Counted from the first letter of the stretch, positions 45,312 to 55,155 are shown. The stretch: DNA of 64,000 nt from Sphingopyxis sp. H115 (GCF_001468465.1 NZ_LNSA01000008.1:62001-126000), one strand, 5' to 3'. Translations and numbers: made by a program. Notes: generated by a model from the letters alone, not told the origin.

Positions 45312-46712
45312 TCAGCGGCGCTCGACCAGCCCGCCGCCGAGCGCGACATAGAGCGTCACCAGATTGTCGACCTGCGCCCGGCGGAGTTCGATCAGCGTCT
45401 GTTCCGACGCGAACAGATTGCGTTCGGCGTCGAGTACTTCGAGATAGGTCGAGACCCCCTCGCGATACCGTTTGCGCGCAAGGTCGGCGATGCGGCGCGT
45501 CGCTTCGGTCCCGCGCTCCTGCGCCTCGACCTGCTCGGCAAGATAACGGCGCCCGGCAAGCGCGTCGGCGACTTCGCGGAACGCGCCCTGCACGGTGCGT
45601 TCATAAGTTGCGACCGCAATATTCTCGCGCGCCTCGGCGACGGTCAGATTGCCCTTGTTGCGCCCGAAATCGAAGATCGGCAGCCTGATCGACGGACCGA
45701 AGCTCCAGCCGAAACCGTCGTCGCTGAACAGATTGTCGAGCGACCCCGACGCGAACCCAAGATTGCCGGTCAGCGAAATCGACGGGAAAAAGGCGGCGCG
45801 CGCCGCACCGACATTGGCGCGGGCAGCGCGCAGCCGTTCTTCGGCCGCGACGATGTCGGGACGCGCGACGAGCAGGTCCGACGGCAGGCCTGCGGTCAGC
45901 GTCGGCGACTGTCCCTGAGCGACGAGCGGCAGCGGCGCGGGCAGGGGGCCCGTCACCGGGCCACCGGTCAGCACGGCGAGGAAATTGTCGGCCTGCGCCT
46001 TGCCGAGCTTCAGGCTGGCAAGCTGCGTCTCGGCCTGCGTCAGCAATGTTTCGGACTGGCGATAATCGAGCGCCGAGGTCACGCCGGCGTCGAGGCGGCG
46101 CTTGGCAATGCGCAGCCCTTCCTTGCGGCTCGTCACCGTCGCTTCGGCGAGCTCGATCTGCTCCTCGGCGCCGCGCGACGAGAAATAGGTCGAGGCGACG
46201 TCGCGAACGAGCGCCAGGCGAAACGCGCGTTCGGCCGCCTCGGTCGCAAGATACTGGCTGCGCGCCGCCTCGGACAGATTCTTGACCCGCCCCCAGAAAT
46301 CGAGCTCGAACGAGGTCACGCCGACACCCACCGAATAGCGGTTCGTCGTGTCGGTGCCCGGGCCGGTCAGCGAGGGCCCGCGCGTCCGTGTCGCGTCGGC
46401 GCTCGCGCCGACGGTCGGCAGGCGGTCGGCGCCCTGGATGCGATAGAGGCCGCGCGCTTCCTCGATCTGCGCGACCGCGACGGCGAGGTCGCGGTTGCGC
46501 GCGATCGCCTGTTCGACCAGCACCTCAAGCTGCGGGTCGGCGAAGAAGTCGCGCCATGCGACGTCGGTCGCCCGCTGCCCCAGCGTTATGTCGCCCGCGA
46601 ATTCGGCCGGATAGTCGGCGGCGGTCGAGAGCGGCGGACGCTCGTGCTTGGGCGCCATATTGACGCATCCGGCAAGCGTCGTCGCCGCGAGCAGCGCGAT
46701 CAGGTTACGCAT
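45312..46712 (-). CDS. NodT-family outer-membrane efflux lipoprotein (RND system)
   Basis: A 466-residue OprM-like channel with lipobox LAGC (LLAATTLAGCVNMAP). Two OEP repeats include LVEQAIARNRDLAVAVAQIEEARGLY and RPDIVAAEERLRAARANVGAARAAFFP. ATG 46712 has GAGGAA seven bases upstream and overlaps the pump gene's TAA by eight bases; ATG 46727 is also in frame. Third gene of the minus-strand RND operon. It forms the exit duct for the pump. Confidence 0.94.
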   Translation of the reverse strand: MRNLIALLAATTLAGCVNMAPKHERPPLSTAADYPAEFAGDITLGQRATDVAWRDFFADPQLEVLVEQAIARNRDLAVAVAQIEEARGLYRIQGADRLPTVGASADATRTRGPSLTGPGTDTTNRYSVGVGVTSFELDFWGRVKNLSEAARSQYLATEAAERAFRLALVRDVASTYFSSRGAEEQIELAEATVTSRKEGLRIAKRRLDAGVTSALDYRQSETLLTQAETQLASLKLGKAQADNFLAVLTGGPVTGPLPAPLPLVAQGQSPTLTAGLPSDLLVARPDIVAAEERLRAARANVGAARAAFFPSISLTGNLGFASGSLDNLFSDDGFGWSFGPSIRLPIFDFGRNKGNLTVAEARENIAVATYERTVQGAFREVADALAGRRYLAEQVEAQERGTEATRRIADLARKRYREGVSTYLEVLDAERNLFASEQTLIELRRAQVDNLVTLYVALGGGLVERR

Positions 46713-49700
46713 GGCCGGGTTCCTCATGATGGCCTTTCTCGGTAGGGGCAGGGGGGCGCTTGCGGCTGAGCCATTTGCGCACCGACAGATAGAAGAGCGG
46801 GATGAAGAAGATGCCGAGCAACGTCGCGGCGATCATCCCGCCCATCACGCCCGAACCGACCGCGATGCGGCTGGCCGCGCCCGCGCCGCTCGCGATAACC
46901 AGCGGTACCATGCCGAGGATGAAGGCGAGGCTGGTCATGATGATCGGACGCAGGCGCAACTTGACCGCTTCCATCACCGCGTCGAGCGTCGACTTGCCCT
47001 CGGCCTCCTGCTCGATCGCGAATTCGACGATCAGGATCGCATTCTTCGCCGCCAGCCCGATGATCGTGATCAACCCGACGTTGAAATAAATGTCCGCCGA
47101 AAGCCCGCGCAACATCGAGAACAGCACCGCGCCGAGCACGCCCAAGGGCACAACGAGCAGCACCGAGACCGGCACCGACCAGCTTTCGTAAAGCGCTGCG
47201 AGCAGCAGGAAGACGACCACGAGGGACAGGCCGAGCAGCATGCCGATCTGGCCCGCCGACTGTTTTTCTTCGTACGAAATGCCCGTCCATTCATAGGCGA
47301 AACCTGCGGGCAACTGCGACGCGAGCCGCTCCATCTCGGCCATCGCCTCGCCGGTCGACTGGCCCGGCGCGGGTTCGCCCGAAATCGTCATCGCGGGATA
47401 GCCGTTATAACGCTGGAGCTGCGGGGCTTCGGCCGACCATTCGGCCTTGCTGAACGATCCGAAGGGCACCATGTCGCCGTTCGCGCTGCGCACGCGCAGG
47501 TCGAGCACGTCCTGTGGGGTCATGCGGCTCGCTGCATCGGCCTGGAGCAGCACGCGCAGCACCCGGCCCTCGCGGGTGAAATCGTTGGCATAGGCGCTGC
47601 CGAAGCTGATCGCGAGCGTCGCGTTGACGTCGCCGATCGACAGGCCAAGCGCGCGCGCCTGGATGCGGTCGATATCGACCTTCAGCACGGGCGCATCCTC
47701 CTGTCCCTCGGGGCGGACATTGGCGAGCAGCTTGCTCTGCATCGCACCGCCGAGCATCTGGTTGCGCGCAGCGACCAGCGCTTCGCGGCTATTGCCGCCG
47801 CGATCCTGCAGCTTGAACGTAAAGCCGCTCGACGTGCCGAGTTCGGGAATCGACGGCGGGCTCAGCGAGAAGGCGAACGCCTCCTTGATCCCCATGAAGG
47901 TGCCCATCGCTTTGCCGGCGATCGCATCGGCGCTGTCGCCATCGCCCGTGCGTTCGTCCCAGGGTTTGAGCGGCGTGAACATGATCGCGTTCGCCTGACC
48001 CTGTCCAAAGAAGCTGAAGCCGTTGACCGACACGACATTGGCGACCTGCGGCTGTTCGGCGAAGAAGGCCTTGACCTGCTTCGTCGCCTCGTTGGTGCGC
48101 TGCGTCGTCGCGCCTGGCGGCGCCTGGATGACGGTGATCAGATAGCCTTGGTCTTCCTGCGGCAGGAACGATCCCGGCAGGCGGAAGAACAACAAGGCCG
48201 TCACCGCGACCATCGCGACGAACACGCCGAGCCAGCGCAGCGGAGCCGCCAGCATTTTGCCGACGCCGCCCTGGTACCGGTCGGTCGTGCGGCCGAACCA
48301 ATCGTTGAAGCGGCCGAAGAAGCGGTCGAAGAAGGCGCCAATCCGGCCCTTGCGCTCGCTATTGTCGTGCGGCTTCAAAAGCGTCGCGCAAAGCGCCGGG
48401 GTCAGCGTGAGCGCGAGCAGCGCCGAAAAGGCGATCGAGATCGCGAGCGTCATCGAAAATTGGCGATAGATACCGCCGGTCGATCCGGGAAAGAACGCCA
48501 TCGGGATAAATACCGCGATCAGCACCAGCGTGATGCCGATGATCGCCGAAGTGATCTGCCCCATGGCCTTCACCGTTGCCTCATAGGGCGACAGATGTTC
48601 CTCGTTCATGATGCGCTCGACATTCTCGATCACGACGATCGCGTCGTCGACGAGGATGCCGATCGCGAGTACCATGCCGAACAAGGTCAGCACGTTGATC
48701 GAGAAACCGAACATCCACAGGCCGAGGCACGCGCCCGCGAGCGCGATCGGCACGACGACCGTCGGGATCACCGTCGCGCGCCAGTTCTGGAGGAACAGGA
48801 ACATGACGAGGAAGACGAGCAGCATCGCCTCGCCCAGCGTTTTCACCACTTCCTCGATCGACAGGCTGATGAAGGGCGTAGTGTCATAGGGAATCGACCA
48901 GGTGATGTCGGGCGGAAAGCCCTTCGACAACTCGGTCATCCGCGCGCGAATGCCCTCGGCGGTGGATAGCGCGTTGGCCCCCGGGGTCAGCTGGACCGCG
49001 AGCCCCGCCATCGGCTTGCCGTTGAGTTCGGATGAAAAGAGATAGCTCGCCGCGCCCAGTTCGACCCGCCCGACGTCGCCCAGCGTCACCGCCGACCCGT
49101 CGGGATTGGCGCGCAGGATGATGCTTTCGAACTGCTCGGGCTTGGTGAAGCGGCCCTGCGTCGTGATGACGGCGTTGAGTTGCGCTCCCTTGGCGATCGG
49201 CTGGTCGCCGAGCTGGCCGCCTGGCGTCTGGCTGTTCTGCTCCTGCACCGCGCCCAGCGCTTCGGCGGCGGAGAGATTATAGGAGGCGAGCTTCTGCGGA
49301 TCGAGCCAGATGCGCATCGCATATTCGGGGGCGAACGCCTGGACGTTGCCGACGCCGTTCACGCGGCGGAGCTCGTCGAGCACGCGCGTGTTGGCGAAAT
49401 TGTTGACTTCCATCGGGTCGGTATTGCCGCTCTTCGACGTGATCGCGACGATCAAAAGGAAGCCTGAATTGGCCTCGGTGACCGAAATGCCCTGGCGGCG
49501 CACATCTTCCGGCAGACGCTGCTCGACGCGGCGCAGGCGGTTCTGCACCTCCATCTGGGCATTGTCGATGTCAGTTCCCGCCTCGAAGGTCAGGGTGATC
49601 GATGCGGTGCCGTTCGATTCACTGGTCGAGGCCATGTAGAGGAAGCCCTCGACCCCGTTCAGTTCCTGCTCGATGACCTGCGTAACATTTTGTTCGAGCG

Positions 49701-49869
49701 TGCTGGCGTCGGCGCCCGGATAGGTGACGCCGATCGTCAGCGACGGCGGTGCGACCGACGGATATTGCTCTACGGGCAGGCTGCGCAGCGCGATGATCCC
49801 GGCGAGGAGGATGCCAATGGCGATGACCCAAGAAAAGATGGGCCGGTCGATGAAGAAGCGGGGGGTCAT
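46705..49869 (-). CDS. RND (HAE1 family) multidrug efflux permease, AcrB/MexB-like
   Basis: A 1054-residue pump of full family length. It has FFIDRPIFSWVIAIGILLAGIIALRSLPVEQYP, GVEGFLYMASTSESNG, helix 4 with LVDDAIVVIENVERIM (Asp pair of the proton relay), FPGSTGGIYRQFS, and repeat-half features to GAGAASRIAVGSGVMGGM. It exports drugs, detergents or solvents from periplasm and membrane using the proton gradient. ATG 49869 lies six bases after the adaptor stop. Confidence 0.97.
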   Translation of the reverse strand: MTPRFFIDRPIFSWVIAIGILLAGIIALRSLPVEQYPSVAPPSLTIGVTYPGADASTLEQNVTQVIEQELNGVEGFLYMASTSESNGTASITLTFEAGTDIDNAQMEVQNRLRRVEQRLPEDVRRQGISVTEANSGFLLIVAITSKSGNTDPMEVNNFANTRVLDELRRVNGVGNVQAFAPEYAMRIWLDPQKLASYNLSAAEALGAVQEQNSQTPGGQLGDQPIAKGAQLNAVITTQGRFTKPEQFESIILRANPDGSAVTLGDVGRVELGAASYLFSSELNGKPMAGLAVQLTPGANALSTAEGIRARMTELSKGFPPDITWSIPYDTTPFISLSIEEVVKTLGEAMLLVFLVMFLFLQNWRATVIPTVVVPIALAGACLGLWMFGFSINVLTLFGMVLAIGILVDDAIVVIENVERIMNEEHLSPYEATVKAMGQITSAIIGITLVLIAVFIPMAFFPGSTGGIYRQFSMTLAISIAFSALLALTLTPALCATLLKPHDNSERKGRIGAFFDRFFGRFNDWFGRTTDRYQGGVGKMLAAPLRWLGVFVAMVAVTALLFFRLPGSFLPQEDQGYLITVIQAPPGATTQRTNEATKQVKAFFAEQPQVANVVSVNGFSFFGQGQANAIMFTPLKPWDERTGDGDSADAIAGKAMGTFMGIKEAFAFSLSPPSIPELGTSSGFTFKLQDRGGNSREALVAARNQMLGGAMQSKLLANVRPEGQEDAPVLKVDIDRIQARALGLSIGDVNATLAISFGSAYANDFTREGRVLRVLLQADAASRMTPQDVLDLRVRSANGDMVPFGSFSKAEWSAEAPQLQRYNGYPAMTISGEPAPGQSTGEAMAEMERLASQLPAGFAYEWTGISYEEKQSAGQIGMLLGLSLVVVFLLLAALYESWSVPVSVLLVVPLGVLGAVLFSMLRGLSADIYFNVGLITIIGLAAKNAILIVEFAIEQEAEGKSTLDAVMEAVKLRLRPIIMTSLAFILGMVPLVIASGAGAASRIAVGSGVMGGMIAATLLGIFFIPLFYLSVRKWLSRKRPPAPTEKGHHEEPGHA

Positions 49870-49875
49870 ATCGGA

Positions 49876-51030
49876 TCAGCGCTTTGCTGCGGGGGTCGCG
49901 GCGGTTCCCTTGGGCTGCGCGACGCGCACAGGCTGGCCGGGCTGCACCTTTTGCAATCCATCGACGATCACGCGGTCACCGGGTTTCAGCCCGTCGAGGA
50001 TCGCCCATTGGCCCGCGACCATCGTACCGAGTTTGACCGGGCGCGGGGTTGCGACATTCTTGGCGTCGAGCACCATCACGCTCGCATTGTCGGCTGCCAG
50101 CTTGACCGCGCGTTGCGGGACCAGCACGCCGTCGGCGCGGTTGCCGGCAAAAATGCGCGCGCGCACGAACTGGCCGGGCAAGAGCGCCGAATTGGGGTTC
50201 GGGAATTCGGCGCGCAGCGCCGCAGTACCCGTCGCCTCGTCGATCGACAGGTCGAGGAAGTCGAGATGGCCGATGACCGGAAAAGCGGTGCCGTCCTCGA
50301 GGATCAGCTGGACTTCGACGCGTTCGAGCTGCGGCGCGCTGACCTTGCCCGATCCCATGTCGCGGCGGGTGGCGAGCAGGTCCGAACTCGACTGGCCGAA
50401 ATTGACGTAGACGCGGTCGATCTGCTCGATGGTGGTGAGCAGCGTGCCTTGCCCGGCGCTGACCAGCGCGCCTTCGGTGACCTCGGCGCGGCGGGCGCGG
50501 CCCGAAATCGGCGCCGTGACCGACGCATAGCCGAGGTTGAGGCGCGCCGATTCCAGGTTCGCCTGCGCTTGCTGCACATCGGCCTCGGCGGTGCGCTGTG
50601 CGGCCACTGCAGCGTCATATTCCTGTTTGCCGATCGCCTGGTCGGCGAGCAGCGGCTGATAGCGGCCGACGACCTGCCGCGCATTGGCGGCGGTCGCTTG
50701 GGCCCGCGCGAGCTGCGCACGCGCGGCATTGGCGGTGGCGATCAGCTCGCGCGGATCGATCCGGAACAGCGGGGTCCCGGCGCGAACGAAGCTGCCTTCA
50801 TCGAACAGGCGGCGCTCGACGATGCCGTTGACGCGGGCGCGGACTTCGGACGTGCGATAGGCCTGCACGCGTCCGGGCAGTTCGATCACGTTCGGGATGG
50901 TCTGCGTCCGGATCGTGACGATGTTCACCTCGGGCGGCGGCGGCGCGGGTGGCGCTTCCGACGAGCAGGAAGCCAGCAAAAGGGCCAGCGCGGCGCCGGC
51001 GGCGCAGCCGAGAGGACGATAGCGACTCAT
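49876..51030 (-). CDS. RND membrane-fusion lipoprotein, AcrA/MexA-like
   Basis: A 384-residue periplasmic adaptor. The lipobox is LLASC (Cys22). Lipoyl halves are VQAYRTSEVRARVNGIVERRLFDEGS and LGYASVTAPISGRARRAEVTEGALVS, flanking a coiled-coil hairpin. A beta-barrel and membrane-proximal domain end with LKPGDRVIVDGLQKVQPGQPV. First gene of the RND operon. Divergent from a TetR gene over a 116-base region that holds a perfect palindrome. Confidence 0.95.
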   Translation of the reverse strand: MSRYRPLGCAAGAALALLLASCSSEAPPAPPPPEVNIVTIRTQTIPNVIELPGRVQAYRTSEVRARVNGIVERRLFDEGSFVRAGTPLFRIDPRELIATANAARAQLARAQATAANARQVVGRYQPLLADQAIGKQEYDAAVAAQRTAEADVQQAQANLESARLNLGYASVTAPISGRARRAEVTEGALVSAGQGTLLTTIEQIDRVYVNFGQSSSDLLATRRDMGSGKVSAPQLERVEVQLILEDGTAFPVIGHLDFLDLSIDEATGTAALRAEFPNPNSALLPGQFVRARIFAGNRADGVLVPQRAVKLAADNASVMVLDAKNVATPRPVKLGTMVAGQWAILDGLKPGDRVIVDGLQKVQPGQPVRVAQPKGTAATPAAKR

Positions 51031-51097
51031 AAGGACCCCTGAAAAATCGCAGTTGTGCGGGAGTTGTATATACGCAAAAGCTTGCGCTGAGGCGCCG

Positions 51098-51113
51098 TGT
51101 AATTTAAATTACA
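51098..51113. promoter_or_regulatory. 16-bp perfect palindrome between RND operon and tetR
   Basis: TGTAATTTAAATTACA equals its own reverse complement and lies between the divergent starts. A second inverted repeat, CGCAA-N4-TTGCG, is at 51073-51086. The arrangement is typical of AcrR/MexR-like control, where a TetR repressor binds the shared promoter. Confidence 0.6.
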
Positions 51114-51146
51114 GAAAAGAGCAAGAGAGAGGGTCCAAAATTGGTC

Positions 51147-51776
51147 ATGCCGGAATCGGATATATGTCAAATAGATAGGCTGTCGCCGCGCGCACGGCGG
51201 CAAAGCGCGATCCTCGACGCGGCGGAGTCGCTGTTTCTCGAACAGGGCTATGAACGCACCAGCCTCGCCGAAATCGTCAAGCGGTCCGGAGGCTCGCTCG
51301 CCACGCTCTACGAATTGTTCGGTAACAAGCAGGGGCTGCTCCGTGCGATCGCGACGCGTTGGTGCGACGAAGCGATGCTCCGGTCGCTCGACGACGACGC
51401 GACGAAAGGATTGTCCAGCGTCGAAATCCTGAAACGCTACGCGCATCGCCAGAAAGAGCTGATGGAATCGCCGCACGCCGTGGCGCTGATGCGGATGCTG
51501 ATATCCGAAAGTTTACGCGACCATGAATTCGCAATGCAAATCTACCTCGACCTCCACGTGCCCGCGCTGGAGGAATTGATCGATCTGTTCGCCGAATGGG
51601 CGGCCACCGGAAAGGCCGCGATCGACCGCCCCGACGCCGCCGCGCGCCTGTTTTTCGATATCGTCGTCGGCGACTCGATGCTGAATACGTTGATGGGGAT
51701 CGAGGTCGAATGGCTGGACGCCGAACAGATCGACTGGCGGCTCCAGCCGTTCCTTTCGCATTTCCAGATTCGGTAG
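51147..51776 (+). CDS. TetR/AcrR-family repressor of the RND operon
   Basis: About 209 residues. The helix-turn-helix has ILDAAESLFLEQGYERTSLAEIVKRSGGSLATLYELFGNKQGLL, close to AcrR-like regulators (the TetR_C_7-type group). The start is ambiguous: ATG 51147, or TTG 51141 which has GAGAGG at a better eight-base spacing. Divergent position and the intervening palindrome argue that it represses the pump operon until a substrate drug binds (inference). Confidence 0.88.
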   Translation: MPESDICQIDRLSPRARRQSAILDAAESLFLEQGYERTSLAEIVKRSGGSLATLYELFGNKQGLLRAIATRWCDEAMLRSLDDDATKGLSSVEILKRYAHRQKELMESPHAVALMRMLISESLRDHEFAMQIYLDLHVPALEELIDLFAEWAATGKAAIDRPDAAARLFFDIVVGDSMLNTLMGIEVEWLDAEQIDWRLQPFLSHFQIR

Positions 51777-51863
51777 GTGATTAAAATCATGCGCCGCTCG
51801 TTGGAAACGCGCCAGCATCTGCACACCATCAGCCTGTTGACATAACTGTAAATAGCTGAAAAC

Positions 51864-53240
51864 TTGCGGCCTCCGTTTCGAGAGTGTCGCATCCTGGCCA
51901 GCACCGCCCTGCCATCGGCCGCCCCGGCCGGCGAAACATCCGCCCTGCGTGCGCGGACGGTGGCCGCCTATGCCGCGACCGCGGGGCCGACGGTGATCCT
52001 CGGCCTGCCGTTCAGCGTCTACCTGCCGCCCTATATCGCGGCGGGCGGGACGATTCCGGTGGCGCTCGTCGGGCTGCTCTTTTCGCTGACGACGATATGG
52101 GACGGGGTCGTCGATCCGCTGATCGGTACGATGGTCGACCGCGTGCGAACGGGCCTCGGCGCTCACCGGCGCTGGATGCTGCTGGCGCTGCTTCCCTTGT
52201 CGCTGCTGCTATTCGCGCTGGTGACGGTCGGCGACCGGCTACCGTTTGCCGCGCTCTTTCTGATGATGGTGCTCTTCTATTCGAGCTACAGCCTTTACGA
52301 GGTCGCGCAGCTGTCATGGGGGTCGGCGCTCGTGCGATCCCCCGCGGATAGTGCGCTTCTCTATGGCATGCGCGACTGGTTTGCGAAGATCGCGCTGATC
52401 CTTGCGTTTGCGGCGCCGGCGGCGGCGCAACTGCTGTTCCCGGGCGTGGGATTGCAGGGGCGGATCATGGCCTATGCCAGCCTATTCCTGCTGATGGTGC
52501 CCATCGCGCTGGTCGCGATCCGCCGCGTCCCGCCGCGTGCGGTTGTCGCCGAACACGGCATCGGCTGGCGGCATGAAATCCGCGTGTCGCTGTCCTTTCC
52601 GCCGCTGATGCTGTTGCTCGGCGTCCAGTTCCTCAACAGCTTCGCCTTCGGATCGCTCACTTCGCTGTTCATATTCTTTGCCGCGGCGGTGCTCGATCTC
52701 GACGGGCAGAGCGCGGTGCTGCTCTTTGCGAGCTTCGTCGGCGGGGCGTTGGCGTCGCCGGTCTGGACGCTGCTGGCGCGCCGGTTCGGAAAGCCGCCGA
52801 TGATGATCGGGATGGGTCTGCTGATTTCCGGGCTGCTGGTCGCGACACTCGCGCAGGAACCGCGCGGACTGGGGCAGGCGGCGGGCTTTTCGCTCGCACT
52901 GGGCACCGGTTTCGTCGGCTTGCTCTTCACCTATTCGATGCTCGCCGACCTGATCCCGCGCGATGCCGAACGGTGCGGGCGCGGTCGTTCGGCCTTTCTC
53001 TTCGCGCTGCTCAACCTGATGCAAAAGTTCGGCGTCGCCGCCGCGATCGCCGTCAGCTATGCCGCGCTCGACCTCGTCGGATTCGATCCGCAAAACGGGA
53101 AGGCCGCGGCGCGCGAACTGCACCTGCTCTTCGCCCTCCTGCCGACGTCGAGCTGGATCGTGATGACCGGCCTGCTGCTCTTGATGCAGCGCGAAATCGG
53201 TCGGACGGCCGCTCTTGCAATCGCCGCGCCGCGCAAGTAA
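51864..53240 (+). CDS. GPH-type MFS symporter
   Basis: A 458-residue, 12-helix transporter of the glycoside-pentoside-hexuronide (MFS_2) group. The N-terminal IWDGVVDPLIGTMVDRVRTGLGAHRRWM corresponds to the conserved DAxTDPxxGxxSDRTRSRxGRRRPW motif. WGSALVRSPADSALLYGMRDWFAKIALI is also family-like. The substrate could be a glycoside or other small molecule. No ATG opens the frame: TTG 51864 is the first candidate and lacks a good Shine-Dalgarno, so the true start is uncertain by a few codons. Confidence 0.85.
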   Translation: MRPPFRECRILASTALPSAAPAGETSALRARTVAAYAATAGPTVILGLPFSVYLPPYIAAGGTIPVALVGLLFSLTTIWDGVVDPLIGTMVDRVRTGLGAHRRWMLLALLPLSLLLFALVTVGDRLPFAALFLMMVLFYSSYSLYEVAQLSWGSALVRSPADSALLYGMRDWFAKIALILAFAAPAAAQLLFPGVGLQGRIMAYASLFLLMVPIALVAIRRVPPRAVVAEHGIGWRHEIRVSLSFPPLMLLLGVQFLNSFAFGSLTSLFIFFAAAVLDLDGQSAVLLFASFVGGALASPVWTLLARRFGKPPMMIGMGLLISGLLVATLAQEPRGLGQAAGFSLALGTGFVGLLFTYSMLADLIPRDAERCGRGRSAFLFALLNLMQKFGVAAAIAVSYAALDLVGFDPQNGKAAARELHLLFALLPTSSWIVMTGLLLLMQREIGRTAALAIAAPRK

Positions 53241-53399
53241 AGGCCGCTTTCATTCGGACAGATGCGCCGTTTTCCTTCCGCCCTTCGCCGACATGCTCGG
53301 GAAGGGTGGGCGGACTATTGCCCGAAACGCGCTTGACGCGTGGGGGACGGCAACCCATCTGGCCTGGATTATAGACGCTATAAGGACAGGACGATCGAT

Positions 53400-53597
53400 A
53401 TGGCGAAGACCAGCCCCGGGCAGTTCATCAATCAGGTGAAGGACGAAGCCCGCAAGATCGTGTGGCCCACCAGCCGCGAAACGGTGCAGACGACGATCAT
53501 GGTGCTGATCATGACGACGATCCTTTCGCTGTTCTTCTTTGGCGTCGACACGGTTTTCAACGCGATCGTCAGCTGGCTGACGTCGCTCGCGCGCTAA
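53400..53597 (+). CDS. secE: SecE preprotein translocase subunit
   Basis: A 65-residue single-span SecE of the short alphaproteobacterial type. The cytoplasmic amphipathic part is FINQVKDEARKIVWPTSRETVQTT and one transmembrane helix is IMVLIMTTILSLFFFGVDTVF. It stabilises SecY in the translocon. ATG 53400; an in-frame upstream extension is not needed. Followed after 34 bases by nusG as in most bacteria. The tRNA-Trp gene that often precedes secE was looked for in 53240-53400 and not seen. Confidence 0.96.
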   Translation: MAKTSPGQFINQVKDEARKIVWPTSRETVQTTIMVLIMTTILSLFFFGVDTVFNAIVSWLTSLAR

Positions 53598-53631
53598 CGC
53601 CCGCGGCTCTACGAACAGGATACGGACACAT

Positions 53632-54168
53632 ATGGCGCGCTGGTACATCATTCACGCCTATTCGGGTTTCGAGAACAAGGTCCGCGATTCGGTACTTGCC
53701 GAAGCCGAACGCATGGGCTTGACCGACTTTGTCGAAGCCGTCGAAGTGCCGGTCGAGACCGTCACCGAGGTGAAGCGCGGCAAGAAGGTCCAGGCCGAAC
53801 GCAAATTTTTCCCCGGCTATGTCCTCGCCAAGCTGACGATGACCGACGACGTCTATCACCTTGTCAAGAACACGCCGAAGGTAACGGGTTTCCTCGGCTC
53901 GATGGGCAAGCCGCAGGCGATCAGCGAAGCCGAAGCCGCGCGCATCCTGAACAGCAAGGAAGAGGCTGCGGCGCGTCCGAAGACCGAAATCCGCGTCGAT
54001 TACGAAATCGGCGACCAGGTCAAGGTGCTCGACGGTCCCTTCGCCAGCTTCAACGGGCTGGTCGAGGAACTCGATTTCGAAAAGGCGCGCGTCAAGGTGT
54101 CGGTGTCGATCTTCGGTCGCGCTACCCCGGTCGAACTCGACTTCGAACAGGTCGAACGCTTCAAATAA
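53632..54168 (+). CDS. nusG: Transcription termination/antitermination factor NusG
   Basis: A 178-residue NusG. The NGN domain has MARWYIIHAYSGFENKV and RKFFPGYVLAKLTMTDDVYHLVKNTPKVTGFLG. A C-terminal KOW domain has GDQVKVLDGPFASFNGLVEELD. It binds RNA polymerase, and Rho or ribosomal S10 through KOW. Standard neighbour of secE. The next gene is not rplK but a thioesterase. Confidence 0.98.
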   Translation: MARWYIIHAYSGFENKVRDSVLAEAERMGLTDFVEAVEVPVETVTEVKRGKKVQAERKFFPGYVLAKLTMTDDVYHLVKNTPKVTGFLGSMGKPQAISEAEAARILNSKEEAAARPKTEIRVDYEIGDQVKVLDGPFASFNGLVEELDFEKARVKVSVSIFGRATPVELDFEQVERFK

Positions 54169-54216
54169 CATCGCGACGCGCCTTTGCGGGCGCGTCCCAG
54201 CCGGCGGATCGAACCT

Positions 54217-55155
54217 ATGAGCCTCACTCCCGAAGAGATGCAGGCCCGTCTCGACCGTGTGCGCGAAATCCAGGCGAGCTTTTCACCCGAAAAGGTCGTG
54301 CGTGGGGTGACCCGGCTGTTCGAACTCGACCCGGTGCCGGGGCTCGAAGACGAATTCACTTTCCCGGCGTTCGACAAGCCCACCCGCCAGCGTATCTTCG
54401 GTGGACAGGTGATCGCGCAGGCGCTTGCCGCCGCCGCGCGTACCGTCGATGCGGGCAAGCCGGCGCACTCGCTCCACGCCTATTTCCTGCGCGGCGGAGA
54501 CGAAGCGAAGCCGCTCCATTTCCGCGTTCATCGCGACTTTGACGGGCGCAGCTTCGCCAACCGCCGCGTCGTCGTGCGCCAGGACGGCAAGGTGATCTTC
54601 AACCTCACTGCATCCTTCCACGCGCCTGAGCCCGGCGCCGCGCATCAGGCGCCGATGCCCGACGTGCTGCCGCCCGAGGAATGCGCCGAACTCGTCGAAA
54701 ATCTGGCGGCCGACCCGAATGTCAGCGATGCGCAGCTTGAACGGATGGCGCGGCTGCGGCCGTTCGAGACGCGCAATTTTCGTCCGTCGTCGACCGAACG
54801 CGGCACGACCCATTATCAATGGTACCGGCTTGCGGCGCCGATCGGCGACGATCCGCTGCTCCACCGCGCCTTCCTTGCCTATGTGTCGGACATGGGACTC
54901 CTGTCCTCGTCGCTGCTGCCGCATGGCTTTACCTGGTCGACGCCGGGGCTGTTTTCGACCAGTCTCGACCATGCGATGTGGTTTCACGGCGACATCCGCG
55001 TCGACGACTGGTTCGTCTATGTGATGGACAGCGACTGGACGGGCGGCAGCCGCGGGATCAACCGCGGGCTGATCTATCGCCGCGACGGGACGCTGATCGC
55101 CTCGGCGATGCAGGAAGGGCTGCTGCGCATCACGCCGCCCGCGCCCGGCGCATAA
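54217..55155 (+). CDS. tesB: Acyl-CoA thioesterase II (TesB-like)
   Basis: A 312-residue double-hotdog thioesterase hydrolysing acyl-CoA to free acid and CoA. Sequence features are RIFGGQVIAQALAAAARTV, LHAYFLRGGDEAKPLHFRVHRDFDGRSFANRRVV, and the second half with LSTSLDHAMWFHGD-like (FSTSLDHAMWFH) and DWFVYVMDSDWTGGSRGINRGLIYRRDG. The catalytic Asp, Thr and Gln of TesB match SLDHAMWFH and the regions around it. ATG 54217. It is inserted between nusG and rplK, genes that are adjacent in most bacteria. Confidence 0.94.
   Translation: MSLTPEEMQARLDRVREIQASFSPEKVVRGVTRLFELDPVPGLEDEFTFPAFDKPTRQRIFGGQVIAQALAAAARTVDAGKPAHSLHAYFLRGGDEAKPLHFRVHRDFDGRSFANRRVVVRQDGKVIFNLTASFHAPEPGAAHQAPMPDVLPPEECAELVENLAADPNVSDAQLERMARLRPFETRNFRPSSTERGTTHYQWYRLAAPIGDDPLLHRAFLAYVSDMGLLSSSLLPHGFTWSTPGLFSTSLDHAMWFHGDIRVDDWFVYVMDSDWTGGSRGINRGLIYRRDGTLIASAMQEGLLRITPPAPGA

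Noticed and set aside
46648..48969. Long plus-strand open frame opposite the RND pump gene (773 codons); similar long frames at 1371-3881, 29551-32220, 19712-21619 (extension) and 38907-40250
   Set aside because: Arg/Glu/His-rich translations without any family motif, lying antisense or in another frame to clearly recognised genes. They result from high G+C removing stop codons.
53241..53399. tRNA-Trp gene before secE
   Set aside because: This gene often precedes secE. The stretch was read for a cloverleaf with CCA anticodon and none was found.
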